A DNA stretch of 64,000 nucleotides. Origin: Botryosphaeria dothidea (taxonomy: Eukaryota > Ascomycota > Dothideomycetes > Botryosphaeriales > Botryosphaeriaceae). How positions within the stretch are numbered: the stretch's first letter is position 1; the number at the start of each line of letters is the position of its first letter. A program made the position numbers and the translations under genes. The DNA lies in the NCBI GenBank assembly GCA_011503125.2, contig WWBZ02000062.1:2914001-2978000 (forward strand). Direction: 5' to 3'. Positions 1 to 11,009 of the stretch are shown here, in pieces. Under the pieces are notes generated by a model. That model ran no database searches, was not told where the DNA came from, and worked only from the letters and a program-made list of their open reading frames with translations.

Positions 1-1883
1 ACAAGGTGCTTCGGCCTTTCTTGCTGCGTCGTCTCAAGAAGGATGTGGAGAAGGATCTACCTGATAAGCAAGAGCGCGTCATCAAGTGTACCTTCTCTGC
101 CCTTCAGGCCAAGCTGTACAAGCAACTCGTCAATCACAACAGGCTTATGGTCAGCGATGGCAAGGGCGGCAAGACCGGTATGCGTGGCCTGAGCAACATG
201 CTGATGCAACTGCGCAAGCTGTGTAATCATCCTTTCGTTTTCGAAGAGGTTGAGGATCAGATCAACCCTGGAAGAGGCACCAACGATCTTCTTTGGCGTA
301 CTGCGGGTAAATTTGAATTGCTCGACAGGATCTTGCCGAAGTTCAGGCAGACGGGCCACAGAGTCTTGATGTTCTTCCAAATGACGCAGATCATGAACAT
401 CATGGAGGATTTCCTGCGCTTAAGGGGCCTTCAATACTTGCGTCTGGACGGTTCGACTAAGGCTGACGATCGGTCTGAGCTTCTGAAGCTCTTCAACGCT
501 CCTGGCTCGCCCTATTTCTGTTTCCTTCTTTCCACCCGTGCCGGTGGTCTTGGCCTGAACCTTCAATCTGCCGATACTGTCATTATCTACGACTCCGACT
601 GGAACCCTCACCAGGATTTGCAGGCCCAGGATCGTGCTCACCGTATCGGTCAGAAGAACGAGGTCCGCATTCTCCGTCTCATCAGTTCCAACTCCGTTGA
701 AGAAAAGATTTTGGAACGTGCCAATTTCAAGCTCGACATGGACGGCAAGGTCATTCAGGCTGGTAAATTTGACAACAAATCCACCAACGAGGAACGTGAT
801 GCCATGCTCAGGATCATGCTTGAGTCCGCCGAGGCCGCCGAAAATCTCGAGCAAGCCGAAATGGACGACGAGGATCTTAATCTGATCATGATGCGTTCTG
901 ATGACGAGCTGACCGTCTTCCGTGAAATCGATGAGCGGCGGGCCAGGGAGGATGAATATGGCCATGACAAGAAGTATCCCCGCTTGTTCTCCGAACAAGA
1001 ATTGCCAGACATTTACGTCAACGATGACACCGCTATCGTCGAAGAAGTCGAGGAATCGTACGGTCGTGGAGCTCGTGAAAGAAGGACTGTCAAGTATGAT
1101 GACGGTCTTACGGAGGAGCAGTGGCTAGAAGCTGTAGATAATGACGACGACACCATCGAAGCGGCCATTGCCCGGAAGGAAGCTGCAAAGGTACGGCGAG
1201 CTGGAAACAAGGAGAAACGGGTTCGTGAGTTCGAGACTGTGGAATCTCCAGCTGTATCTCGCGAAAGCTCAGAAGAGCCGCAGCCCAAGAAGCGTGGTCG
1301 CAAACCTAAGGCCGACAAGCGCAAGGCTGACGAAGCATCTTTGGACGGCGAGACAACACCTGCGCCTCGCAAGCGCGGCCGTGGTGCAAAGATCACAGAG
1401 ACGCTCAGCCCCGAAGACCGCCAATCGCTGCAGAAGGTCCTCAACAATGTCTACGAGACACTCAATGACCTGGAAGAGGCACCAGCACCAGGCGAGGACC
1501 TCGCGCCGCGTGGCATCATTGACCCGTTCATCCAACTGCCCGACCGCTACGAATACCCCGACTACTATCAGATCATCACCAAGCCGATCTGCATGGACCA
1601 GATCAAGAAGAAGATCAATAAGAAGGAGTACCAGCACACACGGCAGTTCCGGCAAGACATGGCGCTTTTGTGTAACAATTGCCGTACCTACAATGAGGAC
1701 ACAAGTATCCTGTACCAAGATGCAAATCTCATCGAGGAGACGTGTATCAACAAGCTCAAAGAAGAGACGGAGGAGTACCCACAGTTCGCCGACTTCGATG
1801 ACGGTGGCACCATGAGCGTCAGACCGTCGACAGGCCCAGTCTCGAGTGCGGGCACCCCTCTAGCTTCGGGTTCAGGACGTTAG
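1..1883 (+). CDS. snf2: Snf2/Sth1-type chromatin-remodelling ATPase, 3' part (5' end outside window)
   Basis: This is the catalytic subunit of a SWI/SNF- or RSC-type nucleosome remodeller, which acts in the nucleus. The reading frame is already open at base 3 and ends at a TAG at 1881-1883, giving about 627 residues without a visible intron. The sequence starts inside the SNF2 core (LRPFLLRRLKKDVE). The helicase C lobe follows, with motif V (LSTRAGGLGLNLQSAD) and the arginine-finger motif VI (QAQDRAHRIGQ) at about residues 175-220. Next comes an acidic SnAC-like region (NEERDAMLRIMLESAE), then AT-hook-like basic patches (KKRGRKPK and RKRGRGAK, about 425-465). A C-terminal bromodomain occupies about 495-600 (PFIQLPDRYEYPDYYQII; NNCRTYNEDTS). 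Filamentous ascomycetes generally have one Snf2/Sth1-like protein, so SWI/SNF versus RSC membership cannot be settled here. The N-terminal QLQ and HSA regions lie outside the window. Confidence 0.95.
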   Translation, partial: KVLRPFLLRRLKKDVEKDLPDKQERVIKCTFSALQAKLYKQLVNHNRLMVSDGKGGKTGMRGLSNMLMQLRKLCNHPFVFEEVEDQINPGRGTNDLLWRTAGKFELLDRILPKFRQTGHRVLMFFQMTQIMNIMEDFLRLRGLQYLRLDGSTKADDRSELLKLFNAPGSPYFCFLLSTRAGGLGLNLQSADTVIIYDSDWNPHQDLQAQDRAHRIGQKNEVRILRLISSNSVEEKILERANFKLDMDGKVIQAGKFDNKSTNEERDAMLRIMLESAEAAENLEQAEMDDEDLNLIMMRSDDELTVFREIDERRAREDEYGHDKKYPRLFSEQELPDIYVNDDTAIVEEVEESYGRGARERRTVKYDDGLTEEQWLEAVDNDDDTIEAAIARKEAAKVRRAGNKEKRVREFETVESPAVSRESSEEPQPKKRGRKPKADKRKADEASLDGETTPAPRKRGRGAKITETLSPEDRQSLQKVLNNVYETLNDLEEAPAPGEDLAPRGIIDPFIQLPDRYEYPDYYQIITKPICMDQIKKKINKKEYQHTRQFRQDMALLCNNCRTYNEDTSILYQDANLIEETCINKLKEETEEYPQFADFDDGGTMSVRPSTGPVSSAGTPLASGSGR

Positions 1884-2571
1884 TAATGAAGTCCGAGGGT
1901 TGCAGGCGAGGGCTACAAGCTGATGTGTACTCATCTCTTCTCTCTACAGGTTGATTGTGATAGATTAGTTTCTTCTCTCTTCCAAACGTCATCATCATTC
2001 ATCATCACGATAACAATGGGGAAATCTTTTCTGGTTTGGTTCGGGGTATTCGGACAACTCAAACAAACGGAGTTTTACGAGAACGGCTGGGTGGAGGGAG
2101 TAGTCCTTATTTTTCGAACGTCAAAGCACCAATACACGGGGAAAGACTGCCCTTGTCCTGAAAGAAGGGGGCAGTCTATGCTTGATAGTGTTTTGGATTA
2201 TTTTTACGGGGCATGGCTTTTATTGAGGTTCTGATTCTTTTCATGCGGTCAACGGAGAAAGAATCATTATTGTTTCTTTTTCATGTAAAAATCAACGCCT
2301 TAATCTGATTTCTGAACCTTAGCTTTTCTTGTTGTGGATGTGAAGTTTTGGGATGATGCGCAGAGGAGCAAAGTGTGTAGGACGTCCGGCAGGTCGGATG
2401 TGATGATATGAGTTGAAGTAGAAACAGAAAACTTGAGTTTATAGCACGAAGTAGGCGTAACGGAAAAGATTCGACGTGTTTCACTTTGCACTCAGCGGTA
2501 TGGTGTTCAAATGCTCTCACAAGCAACTCATTTCAATCTAAGATGTACATCTATACAGCTCTATACTATGA
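1884..2571. other. Intergenic between convergent genes (3' UTRs)
   Basis: No gene is visible. The stretch lies between the Snf2 stop on the plus strand and the stop of the next minus-strand gene, so it should hold both 3' UTRs. Only short unconserved open frames are present. Confidence 0.6.
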
Positions 2572-4089
2572 TCAATCAAGCACGTTCGTCCACTCCGCCA
2601 GAAGCTGATCAACGGCATCCTGGGCATGAGCCTCTCGTGTACTCTCGAGCGTATATCGTTGGCTCCGCTCGTGCTGCTCATCAACGGCATTGGAAGACCG
2701 ACTGCGCGTCGAGATGGGCGGCAGCGCCTCTGAGTTTTCTGTGTACTCGATCGTCATCCCATACTCTTCCGCGGCAACTTTCTTCTTCTTTCTCTTCTTG
2801 TGCTTCTGAGCCTCGTGTGCCGTGTATTCCTCGTCCTCCATCTCGACGGCCTGCTCTTCCCCTTCTTCCCCTTCATCTTCCCCGACTTCCTCCAGCGACG
2901 GAGCGGCAAGCGTAGGCGGGTGGCTCTGTAAAACTCCTCGAGGGGCGGCGCTCCTCAGGGGACGGTAGGAAGGCGGCGAATCACTGGGCTCTGGGAGAAC
3001 TGCTTCGGGGCCGGGAGACACTGGCGAGTAGGCGGGGCTCGCAGGTGAGTGGGCAGGCGATGTTGTGCCACCGAAGCGGAGGTCTGCAAGCTGTGCGGGG
3101 ACTGAGTCCGAGGAGGTCGCAGAACCGAAAAGGCTGGTGAGAGCATTGGCGGGATGCGATGTGGAAGCGGGTTGAGAGACGATCATGGAGAAGGGGACGG
3201 TTGGATCGCAGTAGCGAGGGAGAACAACGTTGAGGGTTTGTGCGGCTTCGTGGTAGGCGGAAGAGAGATTCTTTTTGTGGTTGCTGTGGTCACTTGGTGT
3301 GGGATTGGACATGGCTTGCTGCACCCGCTCGATGTGGGTGATTAGGTTTTTGAGAGCGGAGACGCAGGAGTCTAGCTCGGTTGCTGCTAAGTAGGCAGGC
3401 GGAGGTTCAGTGCTAGTGCTAGTTTGGGATGTGTCAGTATCTTGTTGAGGGTCCTTTATGGTAGAAGTTCCTGGGTGGGTAGTTGAAGAGATATCTGGAT
3501 CTTTGTGGTCCTGTACTGGCTTTTGAATCGCCCCGCTATCCTGATGCAGATTCATGAAAATCCCCGTCGCCCGGCCATCCTGACGGGCGAGCTCTTTATA
3601 CAGCGCTCTCAAGGCCTCATCCCTTTCCCGAATCCTATCCTGGGCTTCCTCCCGGGCTTGGCGGTCCGTGGCAATCTGACGCGCATGCTGGAGCACGTGT
3701 AGCAGCAGACTGAGGTTGCTCTTCAGGCTCTCCAAGCTGGCGCTCAGAGCAAATATCTTCGATGTCTTGAATGGGAACAGGAATTTGTTCTTTCGAGACC
3801 TGATCAACGCCCCCTCGATCTCTTCGAAGATTTGGATGCATTCTCGAAGCGTGTTTTTGGCCGTCGTCACTGCGCTTTCCTTGCGAAGAGCCTTGATTTC
3901 CGGTCCGTCGAAGATGGTTCCAACTTCCTGGATGATAGCAGTAGTGAGATCAACCTTGATGGCTATTTCTTGGATTCGCCGGTCCGCAGTCGAGACGGCG
4001 GCTATGTAATCGTAGAGACTGTGGGAGAGCTTAAAGCCGAGGTTGGCCACCTCAATCGCCGAAGCAGCGACACCAAGCCCCTCAGCCAT
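2572..4089 (-). CDS. Hypothetical protein with fungal STAND-type N-terminal domain
   Basis: This is a single-exon frame of 505 residues from ATG at 4089 to TGA at 2572. The frame stays open 72 codons further upstream, but I chose this ATG because the protein then opens with MAEGLGVAASAIEVANLGFK, the usual first residues of the fungal N-terminal domain seen on NACHT/STAND and Helo-like proteins. That helical domain covers about residues 1-130 (LSHSLYDYIAAVSTADRRI; VDLTTAIIQEVGTIF). A basic, Arg/Glu-rich probable coiled coil follows (about 135-170). The rest is Ser/Thr/Pro-rich, with an SPAYSPVSPGPE stretch, an acidic patch and a lysine run (KHKKRKKKK). No NACHT, NB-ARC or repeat domain follows, so this is the adaptor domain without the NTPase. 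A role in signalling or incompatibility is only family inference. Confidence 0.75.
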   Translation of the reverse strand: MAEGLGVAASAIEVANLGFKLSHSLYDYIAAVSTADRRIQEIAIKVDLTTAIIQEVGTIFDGPEIKALRKESAVTTAKNTLRECIQIFEEIEGALIRSRKNKFLFPFKTSKIFALSASLESLKSNLSLLLHVLQHARQIATDRQAREEAQDRIRERDEALRALYKELARQDGRATGIFMNLHQDSGAIQKPVQDHKDPDISSTTHPGTSTIKDPQQDTDTSQTSTSTEPPPAYLAATELDSCVSALKNLITHIERVQQAMSNPTPSDHSNHKKNLSSAYHEAAQTLNVVLPRYCDPTVPFSMIVSQPASTSHPANALTSLFGSATSSDSVPAQLADLRFGGTTSPAHSPASPAYSPVSPGPEAVLPEPSDSPPSYRPLRSAAPRGVLQSHPPTLAAPSLEEVGEDEGEEGEEQAVEMEDEEYTAHEAQKHKKRKKKKVAAEEYGMTIEYTENSEALPPISTRSRSSNAVDEQHERSQRYTLESTREAHAQDAVDQLLAEWTNVLD

Positions 4090-4622
4090 GCTTGCTGTAC
4101 GGGAAGTCCAAGGTTCTGAGTGAACTTCGATGGGGCCGCCAAATATCAAGGTAGCAGTAGAGCAGAGCTCCTGGGGACTTGTGGGGATTGTGAGCTGAAG
4201 TGTGTTCCCCGCCACGTTTCGGGCCCCACCATCCAGCCAACACCACGCGAAGCTAACGAGCTCCTTCTTATAAGACCCCATAACATCTCTAGAGTCAGCC
4301 ATCATCCGGGTCGCTGAAAATTTGGAAATGCGGATATTTGAATACTTTGTCTTACTGGTAGGTCATGCTACAGGAGTTCGATCTGACCATGACTCAGTAT
4401 ATAGCGTATGATCTACGGGACACATCTTGATGACCTCTGGGGTTCTTTTCTATCTATTAGAGATGTCTCCTAGAAATACATCGCACATCTATCTACTATC
4501 TTTGAGTCAAGGAATAATTACAGGGATCAAATTACAAGATCAGTCTGAACAAACGAACGCGAATTTCTGTTCCGGGTTCCCACAAGAGGATTCTTATTTC
4601 CCAAGTCTCTTCTTCTATCTTT
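4090..4622 (-). promoter_or_regulatory. Presumed promoter and 5' leader of the STAND-N-domain gene
   Basis: This interval lies between the 3' end of the hypothetical gene at 4623-5265 and the start at 4089, both on the minus strand. It must hold the promoter of the latter and the terminator of the former. I see no distinctive motif. Confidence 0.4.
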
Positions 4623-5265
4623 CTATCTCCTGTATCCGTCTCCCAATTCAGGCGCTCTTCGCTCCGCCACTGGCTCCTCATTTATGCTCTGTCTCAAGAT
4701 ACCCTGCTCGTCGTGCGCATCTGGACTTGGATCCGCTGTTGGAATTTCTGACCACGAACGTCTCGCGGTTGACCTTACATTTCCCGAATCAGGCTCAGTT
4801 TCCCGCATAAAAGGGCGACTATCCAGTTCGGAACGAACACCGTTGGCAGGAGAATTGCGATCCGCTACATCCTCGTCGTTGGTGCGGTGGTGGCCGTATG
4901 AGCCATTTTCTCCTTCAGGTTCCACAACGATTCCTTGGCTCGCGACTGCCGCTGAGGAAGAGAAAGGTTGTACTGCTTCGCCATCCTCATCGGGATCCTG
5001 GCAAGGTTGCTGAGAGCTGACCGGTGTTATGCCGTTGGGAAGGTCGGTGATGTCTATGACTTCCTGTGCGAATTAGCTTTTACTGTGCATGTTTCATACT
5101 TAGGGCTGGGGTATTAGAGCATACGATCGTGCGTGTGAGGGAGGAATCGTTGTTGGGTGCAGCTTGGGTACGTGCGGCGGGCTGGGGTGCCGGGTTAGGA
5201 TGGATAGGATAGCTGTTCGGCAGCTGTGGGGTTTCGCTCGTAGGACGGTGTTGAAGGCCAACCAT
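4623..5265 (-). CDS. Small hypothetical protein, two exons, 193 aa
   Basis: I do not recognise a family. I infer exon 1 at 5265-5125 (ATG at 5265) and exon 2 at 5063-4623. A 61 bp intron (5064-5124) has a GTATGC donor, a GCTAATTC branch-like site and a GCACAG acceptor. Both junctions are phase 0 and the joined frame is 582 nt. The protein is polar and low in complexity. The N-terminus is Pro/Gln/Asn-rich (SYPIHPNPAPQPAARTQ). The middle is acidic (EVIDITDLPNG; QDPDEDGE) and the tail is Arg/Glu-rich, probably disordered. EVIDITDLP resembles a short hydrophobic SUMO-interacting motif next to acidic residues, but that is speculation. The splice signals and intact frame argue for a real gene. Confidence 0.6.
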
Positions 5266-5665
5266 AGCGGTGTGATAATGCAAAGTTGTGAAGAGTTACA
5301 TGGGAAATACGGTTCGATATATTAAATGGACAGATTGTTTGCATGGACAGCGTGGCACGAGGCAGCCAGAGACGCGGTTGGCTTGGATTGCAGACAGACA
5401 AATGGACTGTGGCGGTGGCCAAAAGAGAGGGAGAAACTCAATACAACACAGTAGTTATTACTTCGTTGGCCAGTTTGCATGTCAGTGGAAAATGGTCGGA
5501 ACCATGGCGTGAAGTTAATTTTATTTATACCCCGGTCATTCTCCAAGACCGTGGAGCGTGCGAGAAAATGCCAGAAACCTGAACGCCTTGGACCCGTCGC
5601 AAACTCCGTTGCAATGCCTTCGCCGACAATTGTGGGTATCGTGTGCCGCATCCTTGCTGAAAACA
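5266..5665. other. Intergenic, 400 bp
   Basis: This lies between two minus-strand genes. It should contain the promoter of the 193-aa hypothetical gene and the 3' UTR of the DUF2423 gene. No motif or structured RNA was recognised. Confidence 0.5.
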
Positions 5666-6308
5666 CTACCGTTTGTCTCCCTTCTTCCCAGGGGCAGGTT
5701 TCCGTGCGCCGGTGCGGAAGTTCTTGAAAGTAACGGTTGAGGTGGCCTTGCCGCGCCTCTTCTTTTGAACACGGCCGGTCTTCTTCTTCAGGCTAGACAT
5801 GGAAGGCTTCGCGTCGTCGACCTCCATAGCTGAACACCAGAAGTATTAGCAGGGGTGTTCAAGGGTTTCCAAAGCGCAAACTCAGGTTGCCTTGGGCTGT
5901 AGAGCCCGCGATGTCCCCCGAAAGTCCCAGGAGGTGATAGAAAACCTCGTCTTCTGCAGTGTTCTGGGTGTCGTTCTTGGAGCTAGCTAGAAGGGAGGGT
6001 GGAATAGACCAAGAAAAGCACTTGGACGAACCTTCTGCCTGGTCGGCCGGAGCTTTCTCTTGGGCATCGGTGTTCTCGGGCTCTGTGGGGATGTTAGTGG
6101 GAGCTTGCGCGGAGACAATGTGAGGCTGGGTGCGCTGACCATCCTTCTCGACGTCCATCTCGTTCTTCTGCGGGCGCGGTTGCTGGGCGAGCTCGAGGAG
6201 CTTTTGCGACAGGCGCTCGGTGCGCGCGGTTTCGACGGGGCCGAAGACGCGGGCCTTCAGGGCCTGGTTGTTCGTTTTGCGAACGCTGGAGCGGGAGCCT
6301 TTTGCCAT
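5666..6308 (-). CDS. DUF2423-domain protein (probable ribosome-biogenesis/nucleolar protein), 146 aa
   Basis: The start is ATG at 6308. The product opens with MAKGSRSSVRKTNNQALKAR and continues VFGPVETARTERLSQKLLEL, the roughly 45-residue DUF2423 module of fungal and LLP-like small basic proteins. I infer exon 1 at 6308-6032 and exon 2 at 5829-5666, joined in phase 1 across a 202 bp intron. That intron has a GTTCGT donor, a GCTAATAC branch site and a TGTTCAG acceptor. Exon 2 restores the lysine-rich tail typical of the family (SLKKKTGRVQKKRRGKATS), which supports the splice. Family members are linked to the nucleolus and 60S biogenesis, but no catalytic activity is known. The frame reads through into the intron to a stop at 5859, so an unspliced product would lose the basic tail. 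Confidence 0.85.
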
Positions 6309-7195
6309 TGTGAAGGATGGTGTGGGTACAGGCTGTTTTCTTTTTGCGTGTGGGTGTGGAGTGAGAGGTTGAGGCGTGTTGGGCGGGTGCGCTTCCAAGG
6401 GCTGGTGCTGTGGAATTTTTGGTGGCGGCGGGCGGAAAGAGGGCGGGCCCTGGCGGCAGCGACTGGGAAATCTGGACAGCCAACGGCAAGGACTTCCCCG
6501 AAGGACTAGAACGTCTGCGGACCGTAAAGAGTTGAAGCATGCACCCAGATTCGAATACAGTATCAAGTCTTGGAAGCTCATGTCCAGACGAATGGCTAAC
6601 TCCCCATCATGTTAGAACGGCGTGGCCTGTTTGGTATTGCGCTCTCGTTCCATGGCGCCCGTAAAGTCGTTGCCGTCAGCTGTCCGGGCGTCGGCGGCAG
6701 CAAGCCCGCAGCGCGACCCAGACTGGCGGGCGGTGACAGCGAGCGCGGCCAGATTTTACATCAGCCTTGGCGGCCCCAGGCTTGCGTCGCCCGCGCGCTA
6801 CCCTCCGACTCGCCGACCGCAGCATCTACCCGGCGAGTGAAGTGCTTTTTGGGCAGTGTGCATGCGGCCGCTGCAGAATCTTGTAGATCCATCCGGCCTG
6901 CGTGATTCTGGTAGCAACGCCGTTGCGCGCGTAAATTGGCCGGCAGGTGCGTGGGAGGCGGCCGGGCGTGGAGCAGTGACCGAACGGGCAACTACGACGT
7001 CTGCCCTTCAACACCAGCTCGCGCGCCTCAGCCATGCCCCGACTTCTCCCCTCTGACCCGCGCCCGCGCAACCCGTCGTCCATGCCTCTGCCACCTCCGC
7101 TGCCCAAACACCCGTTTGTCCTCAGCTACGAGCTGCCACAGTCTCTCTAGCCCCATCAACAATCTCGTGCGTTGCCCGCGCCGCGCCACGACGCC
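6309..7195. promoter_or_regulatory. Divergent promoter between DUF2423 and SUMO ligase genes
   Basis: The two genes are transcribed away from each other, so this 887 bp GC-rich interval should hold both promoters. No clear TATA box or conserved operator was recognised. Confidence 0.5.
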
Positions 7196-9302
7196 ATGGC
7201 CTCTGGACAGTCGCTTCAGCAGCAAGCCAACAGCCTTCACCCACGTCTCAAGACCTTGATAAACAATGACTTGAAGGAAATATGCAGGTCCGAGGATCTG
7301 CCCGTCTCTGGCGTCAAGGCCGCTCTGCAGGAGCGCATCATCCAGCGTAAGATCTACCTTCGAGCACTCCCGAGCGATTGCCCCATGGAAGCCTTCTGAT
7401 GTGACCCAGTCTTGAACACATACGCCCAGCGCGGCGATGCAAATGCCATCCAGCGCATTCGCTACCGCATCAACAACCACGGCCAAACGCCTCCCGCCAC
7501 GCCGCACCAACCCCAGATTCCCGATTATCCCGACTCTGTCTCACCCGTAAATTCCGTCACCATGCCCAGCCATCATCGACCCGCGCCCGTGATGAATCTT
7601 CCGCCGCGTCCGCGCGCGCCCCTCTACCAGCGTACGTACAATACCGCAGTCGTGTGGGGATAGTGCTGAGCAGCCACTAGCGCGCTTCTCCTTCAAGTCC
7701 AGCCCCTTCTACGACGTAGAGGAGGCTTTGGCCCCGACAGTTGAGCTGCAAGGTGAGGCGTCTGATCTGGAGATTTCATGGATTATCATGGCCTGACGCC
7801 CTCTAGTCCTACCCAACAACCGCACCAGCACACAAACCACCGTGCAGTTGTCTGGTGACGTTGTGGCCCGCTTGAAGTCCGACAACTCCATGCGGATAAT
7901 GTTATTCTCGGCCGCAGATCCAGTCCTCGCGCCTTACGCAGCCGCCGACATAGCTTTTCCACATCAGTTGGAGGTCAGGGTAAACGGCGATGAGGCCAAG
8001 TCGAATTTCAAGGGCCTCAAGAACAAGCCCGGCTCAACCCGGCCAGCAGATATCACAGACCTGGTCCGCAAGATCCCGAGTTACAACAATACCCTCCAGG
8101 TCACGTACGCATTGACGCAGAAGGCAAGTGGTGAAAGGGTAAATCTTCTCTTAGGCACATACGATGCTGGCCAGAAAGGCTTATCCTTATTCTCCCTCGT
8201 GACGGGTATGCCGATGATAACCTCGTGCAGAAATTTCATATGGTCGTCTACCTTGTCCGGAAACATTCGGTCGCGGAACTCTCGCAACGCATTAGCCAAG
8301 TATTCAGCAAGGAGCGAGTCATGAACGAGAGTATGTTTATTTTCCTCTTCGAGACAGTACCAGCTCTAACTTGTGCGCAGTGATAAGTCGGGCCAAAGAT
8401 GAGGATATTGTGATTGAGTCTCAGGTCGTCTCACTCAGGGATCCGGTTGCTGGAATTCGCATCTCGTTGCCCTGCCGCTCGACTGTCTGTTCGCACAACG
8501 AGTGCTTCGATGCGACCTCATTCCTTCAGCTGCAGGAGCAGGCGCCTACCTGGGTCTGCCCAATTTGCAGCAAGACCATCAGTTATGCAGCGCTCGCTGT
8601 GGATAGGTATGAATGATTCTTTCTCCCCAAGGTGGGGCACGCTGATTAGTCTCCAGATACATGCAAGATATCCTTGACAAGACCTCCTCGTCTACAGATC
8701 AAGCCCGAATTTATCCCGACGGCACATGGTCACCAGGCACAGCAGATAAGACAAAGACCGGCGCCACGGCGCATGGCAGCAGTACAAACGGAGTTGGCGC
8801 GCACGCGGACGACGACAGCGATGATGATTTGGTCGAGATAGTGGCTCCTCCAAGCATGAAAAAGGAGGAATCTACAACGCCACTTCACAACGTCAACACG
8901 CCACCTATATCGTCTCGGGAGCCCTCGACGGCTTCGGCTGTACCAGGAAGCAGCCGTGGGAAGCGCAAGCAGGAAGTCATTGATTTGACGTTGAGCGATG
9001 ATGATGAGCCTCCTCGCCCAGCCAAGAGGACCAATAGCGCCTACAGTACGCCCAATAGTCTTCCAGATCGTCCTTTCCGTCTGCCTCCCTTGGCCCACAA
9101 TGCGTACCCTACCCATCCGCCGGCCCCGGCGACTCCTTCTAATTACCGTCAAGATCAGAATGCTAATCGCCCACCGAGCTCACTAGGCCCTTCAATGACT
9201 TCTCGGCCTAGGCATTCGGTGAACGGAAACTTCAGCACACCAAACAACCATCACTATTACGACTCAAACCAGCGCTGGTACAATTCCAACCACACCCGCT
9301 GA
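7196..9302 (+). CDS. siz1: SUMO E3 ligase of the SIZ/PIAS family (SAP-PINIT-SP-RING), 577 aa
   Basis: It promotes transfer of SUMO from Ubc9 to nuclear substrates. Inferred exons: 7196-7346, 7410-7631, 7681-7752, 7807-8123, 8231-8330, 8381-8606, 8657-9302 (1,734 nt, in frame). Domains: a SAP helix pair (about 15-50, LKTLINNDLKEICRSEDLPV); a PINIT domain (about 125-285, ending KFHMVVYLVRKHSVAELSQR); an SP-RING zinc finger (about 315-357) with the ligand order C..C-H..C and CPIC (CRSTVCSHNECFD; WVCPICSKTIS). The C-terminal tail is disordered and holds two likely SUMO-interacting motifs, DDDLVEIV near 420 and VIDLTLSDDDE near 470. The intron after the TQK codon (8123) is best read as a GC-AG intron (GCAAGT). 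A GT donor at 8139 would add five residues. Confidence 0.9.
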
Positions 9303-11009
9303 CCGATGCTTGTAATCCCCACACAAGCTCCAATCTTGCGCCAGCTTGTTTCAAAACCATCCATTTCGGGTTTTTACTTCGATTTTCACCCTCGAGGCTC
9401 TGCATGCGCTCCTGCAGCCCTTTTGCAACGTGAGCTCGAGCGGCACCCTTCTTCCAGACGTGGACGAGCGGGCGTCCTGCTGTCTATGTGTTTTCCTCGC
9501 GTTTTGTCGTTTTCCTCTCGATTGCACAGCACAGCGTGGTGTTTACAGATTTTGATACCTAGCGGGAGAAGAAACCTTCTCCCCTTGCGGAAAAGAAGAG
9601 AAAAGGGTTTAGGGATTTTCTTTTCCAAGGAACGGATTGCTGGGATATGGGAAATGATTTTTTTTTCACTTCTTTGCACTCTGTGCGCGACAGAAAGTTA
9701 TCACCAAGCATGGCGTTTCCCCATCCCGTTGTATCCGCTTAGGCGCATGGGCAAGACAGACTTAGGGAATTTCCTAAAAGACTTCAAAAGCAATGGATGG
9801 GTTATTGGCTCTTCCAATCACTTTATCCAGTTTAATTTCTTGCGGTGAGATTTCCAGTGAATTGCGTGATTCAGAATCTTGCGTTGAATGCAGAGGCTTA
9901 CTGATGGACGAGGAACAATTGACAAGATTGGAAGAGCGGACTCGGAACCTGCCCATCCCTTGGAAGGGACCATCTACCGCTATTCGTCAATCAGGATATG
10001 ATGGGTCACTTCCAATGAATCGAGCCGTGCAACCTCTGCTCAAATCAGGCAACGATGGACCGGAAAACCAGCAGAGAGCATGGCTGATATCTTGTCAAGG
10101 GAGCAGAATCACGCCATGAATCGAACGATTATTGTTCTGCAGTCGCCATGTATTAAAAGATAGGGGGGCATTAATAATATATATATATATATATACATCG
10201 AGAAAATAGTACAAGGGTATGGCGCGTTTGCGAATGCGAAGAAAGAACATGCCACAATTGGTTTGAGACGAGGTGATGGCGTTCAGTCACCAATTCATCA
10301 TCGATGGCCCATGAAAGAGCCTCTTTTTTGTGACAATCGAGATTTTTCTTTTCTTGTGTTAAAAAACGAAGGGGTAGGGGATGGCAAGATCTTTCCCTCC
10401 GCAAGCCAAGAATGGAGGGGGCACAAGACTATGCTCTCTGCTCCACTGGTTGCATTATTTCCCCTCTTTATCTCACTTCATTTTCTTCCCCAAACCGTTA
10501 TCAAAGCTCCCGAGAATGATACCGGGATCGGCTTTGTGAATGATGGAACCGCATCATTCCTTTAGTAAGCCTCTTTTCTCTCTTCTCCACCTGCCAATCC
10601 TGGCAGGTAATGAGAGGAGAAACAGGAAGGTAAATGTTAATTAGGGGGCGTAGCTCCATCATCGGTGACGAAGTTTTCCATGAGCCACATCCGCCCAGCA
10701 GAGAGCTGGCGGAGAAGCTTTTCCAATGCTTTCCTCTCTTTCTTCATTTGCCTGCGCATCGATAAAAGAAGGCCCCTGAACCCAATTCCCCAAAAGTTGT
10801 TTTCGTAAGTCATCAACTCTCTCAAAAAGCCGTAAGAATTACAAGAGTATAGTTTTGCCGAATCAGGTAGTTGGAGCAAAGATGCGCTTGGCAAAGGTAA
10901 AAAAATGAAAAGCTTTCCTTTTTTTTTTCGGGGCGGAGACGGTAGGGCGCACTGTGACTATGCGCTCGCCGGCGCGTCTCCGGAGTTCCCCGTTTGCGAC
11001 GGGGCGCGC
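9303..11009. other. Intergenic between convergent siz1 and erg3
   Basis: This is 1.7 kb with no gene-like frame. It has several T-rich and A-rich stretches expected of 3' UTRs, and an AT dinucleotide run. Open frames here lack any domain or splice support. Confidence 0.6.
10177..10195. repeat. (AT)n microsatellite
   Basis: An uninterrupted AT dinucleotide run of about 19 bp lies in the convergent intergenic region. Confidence 0.9.
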
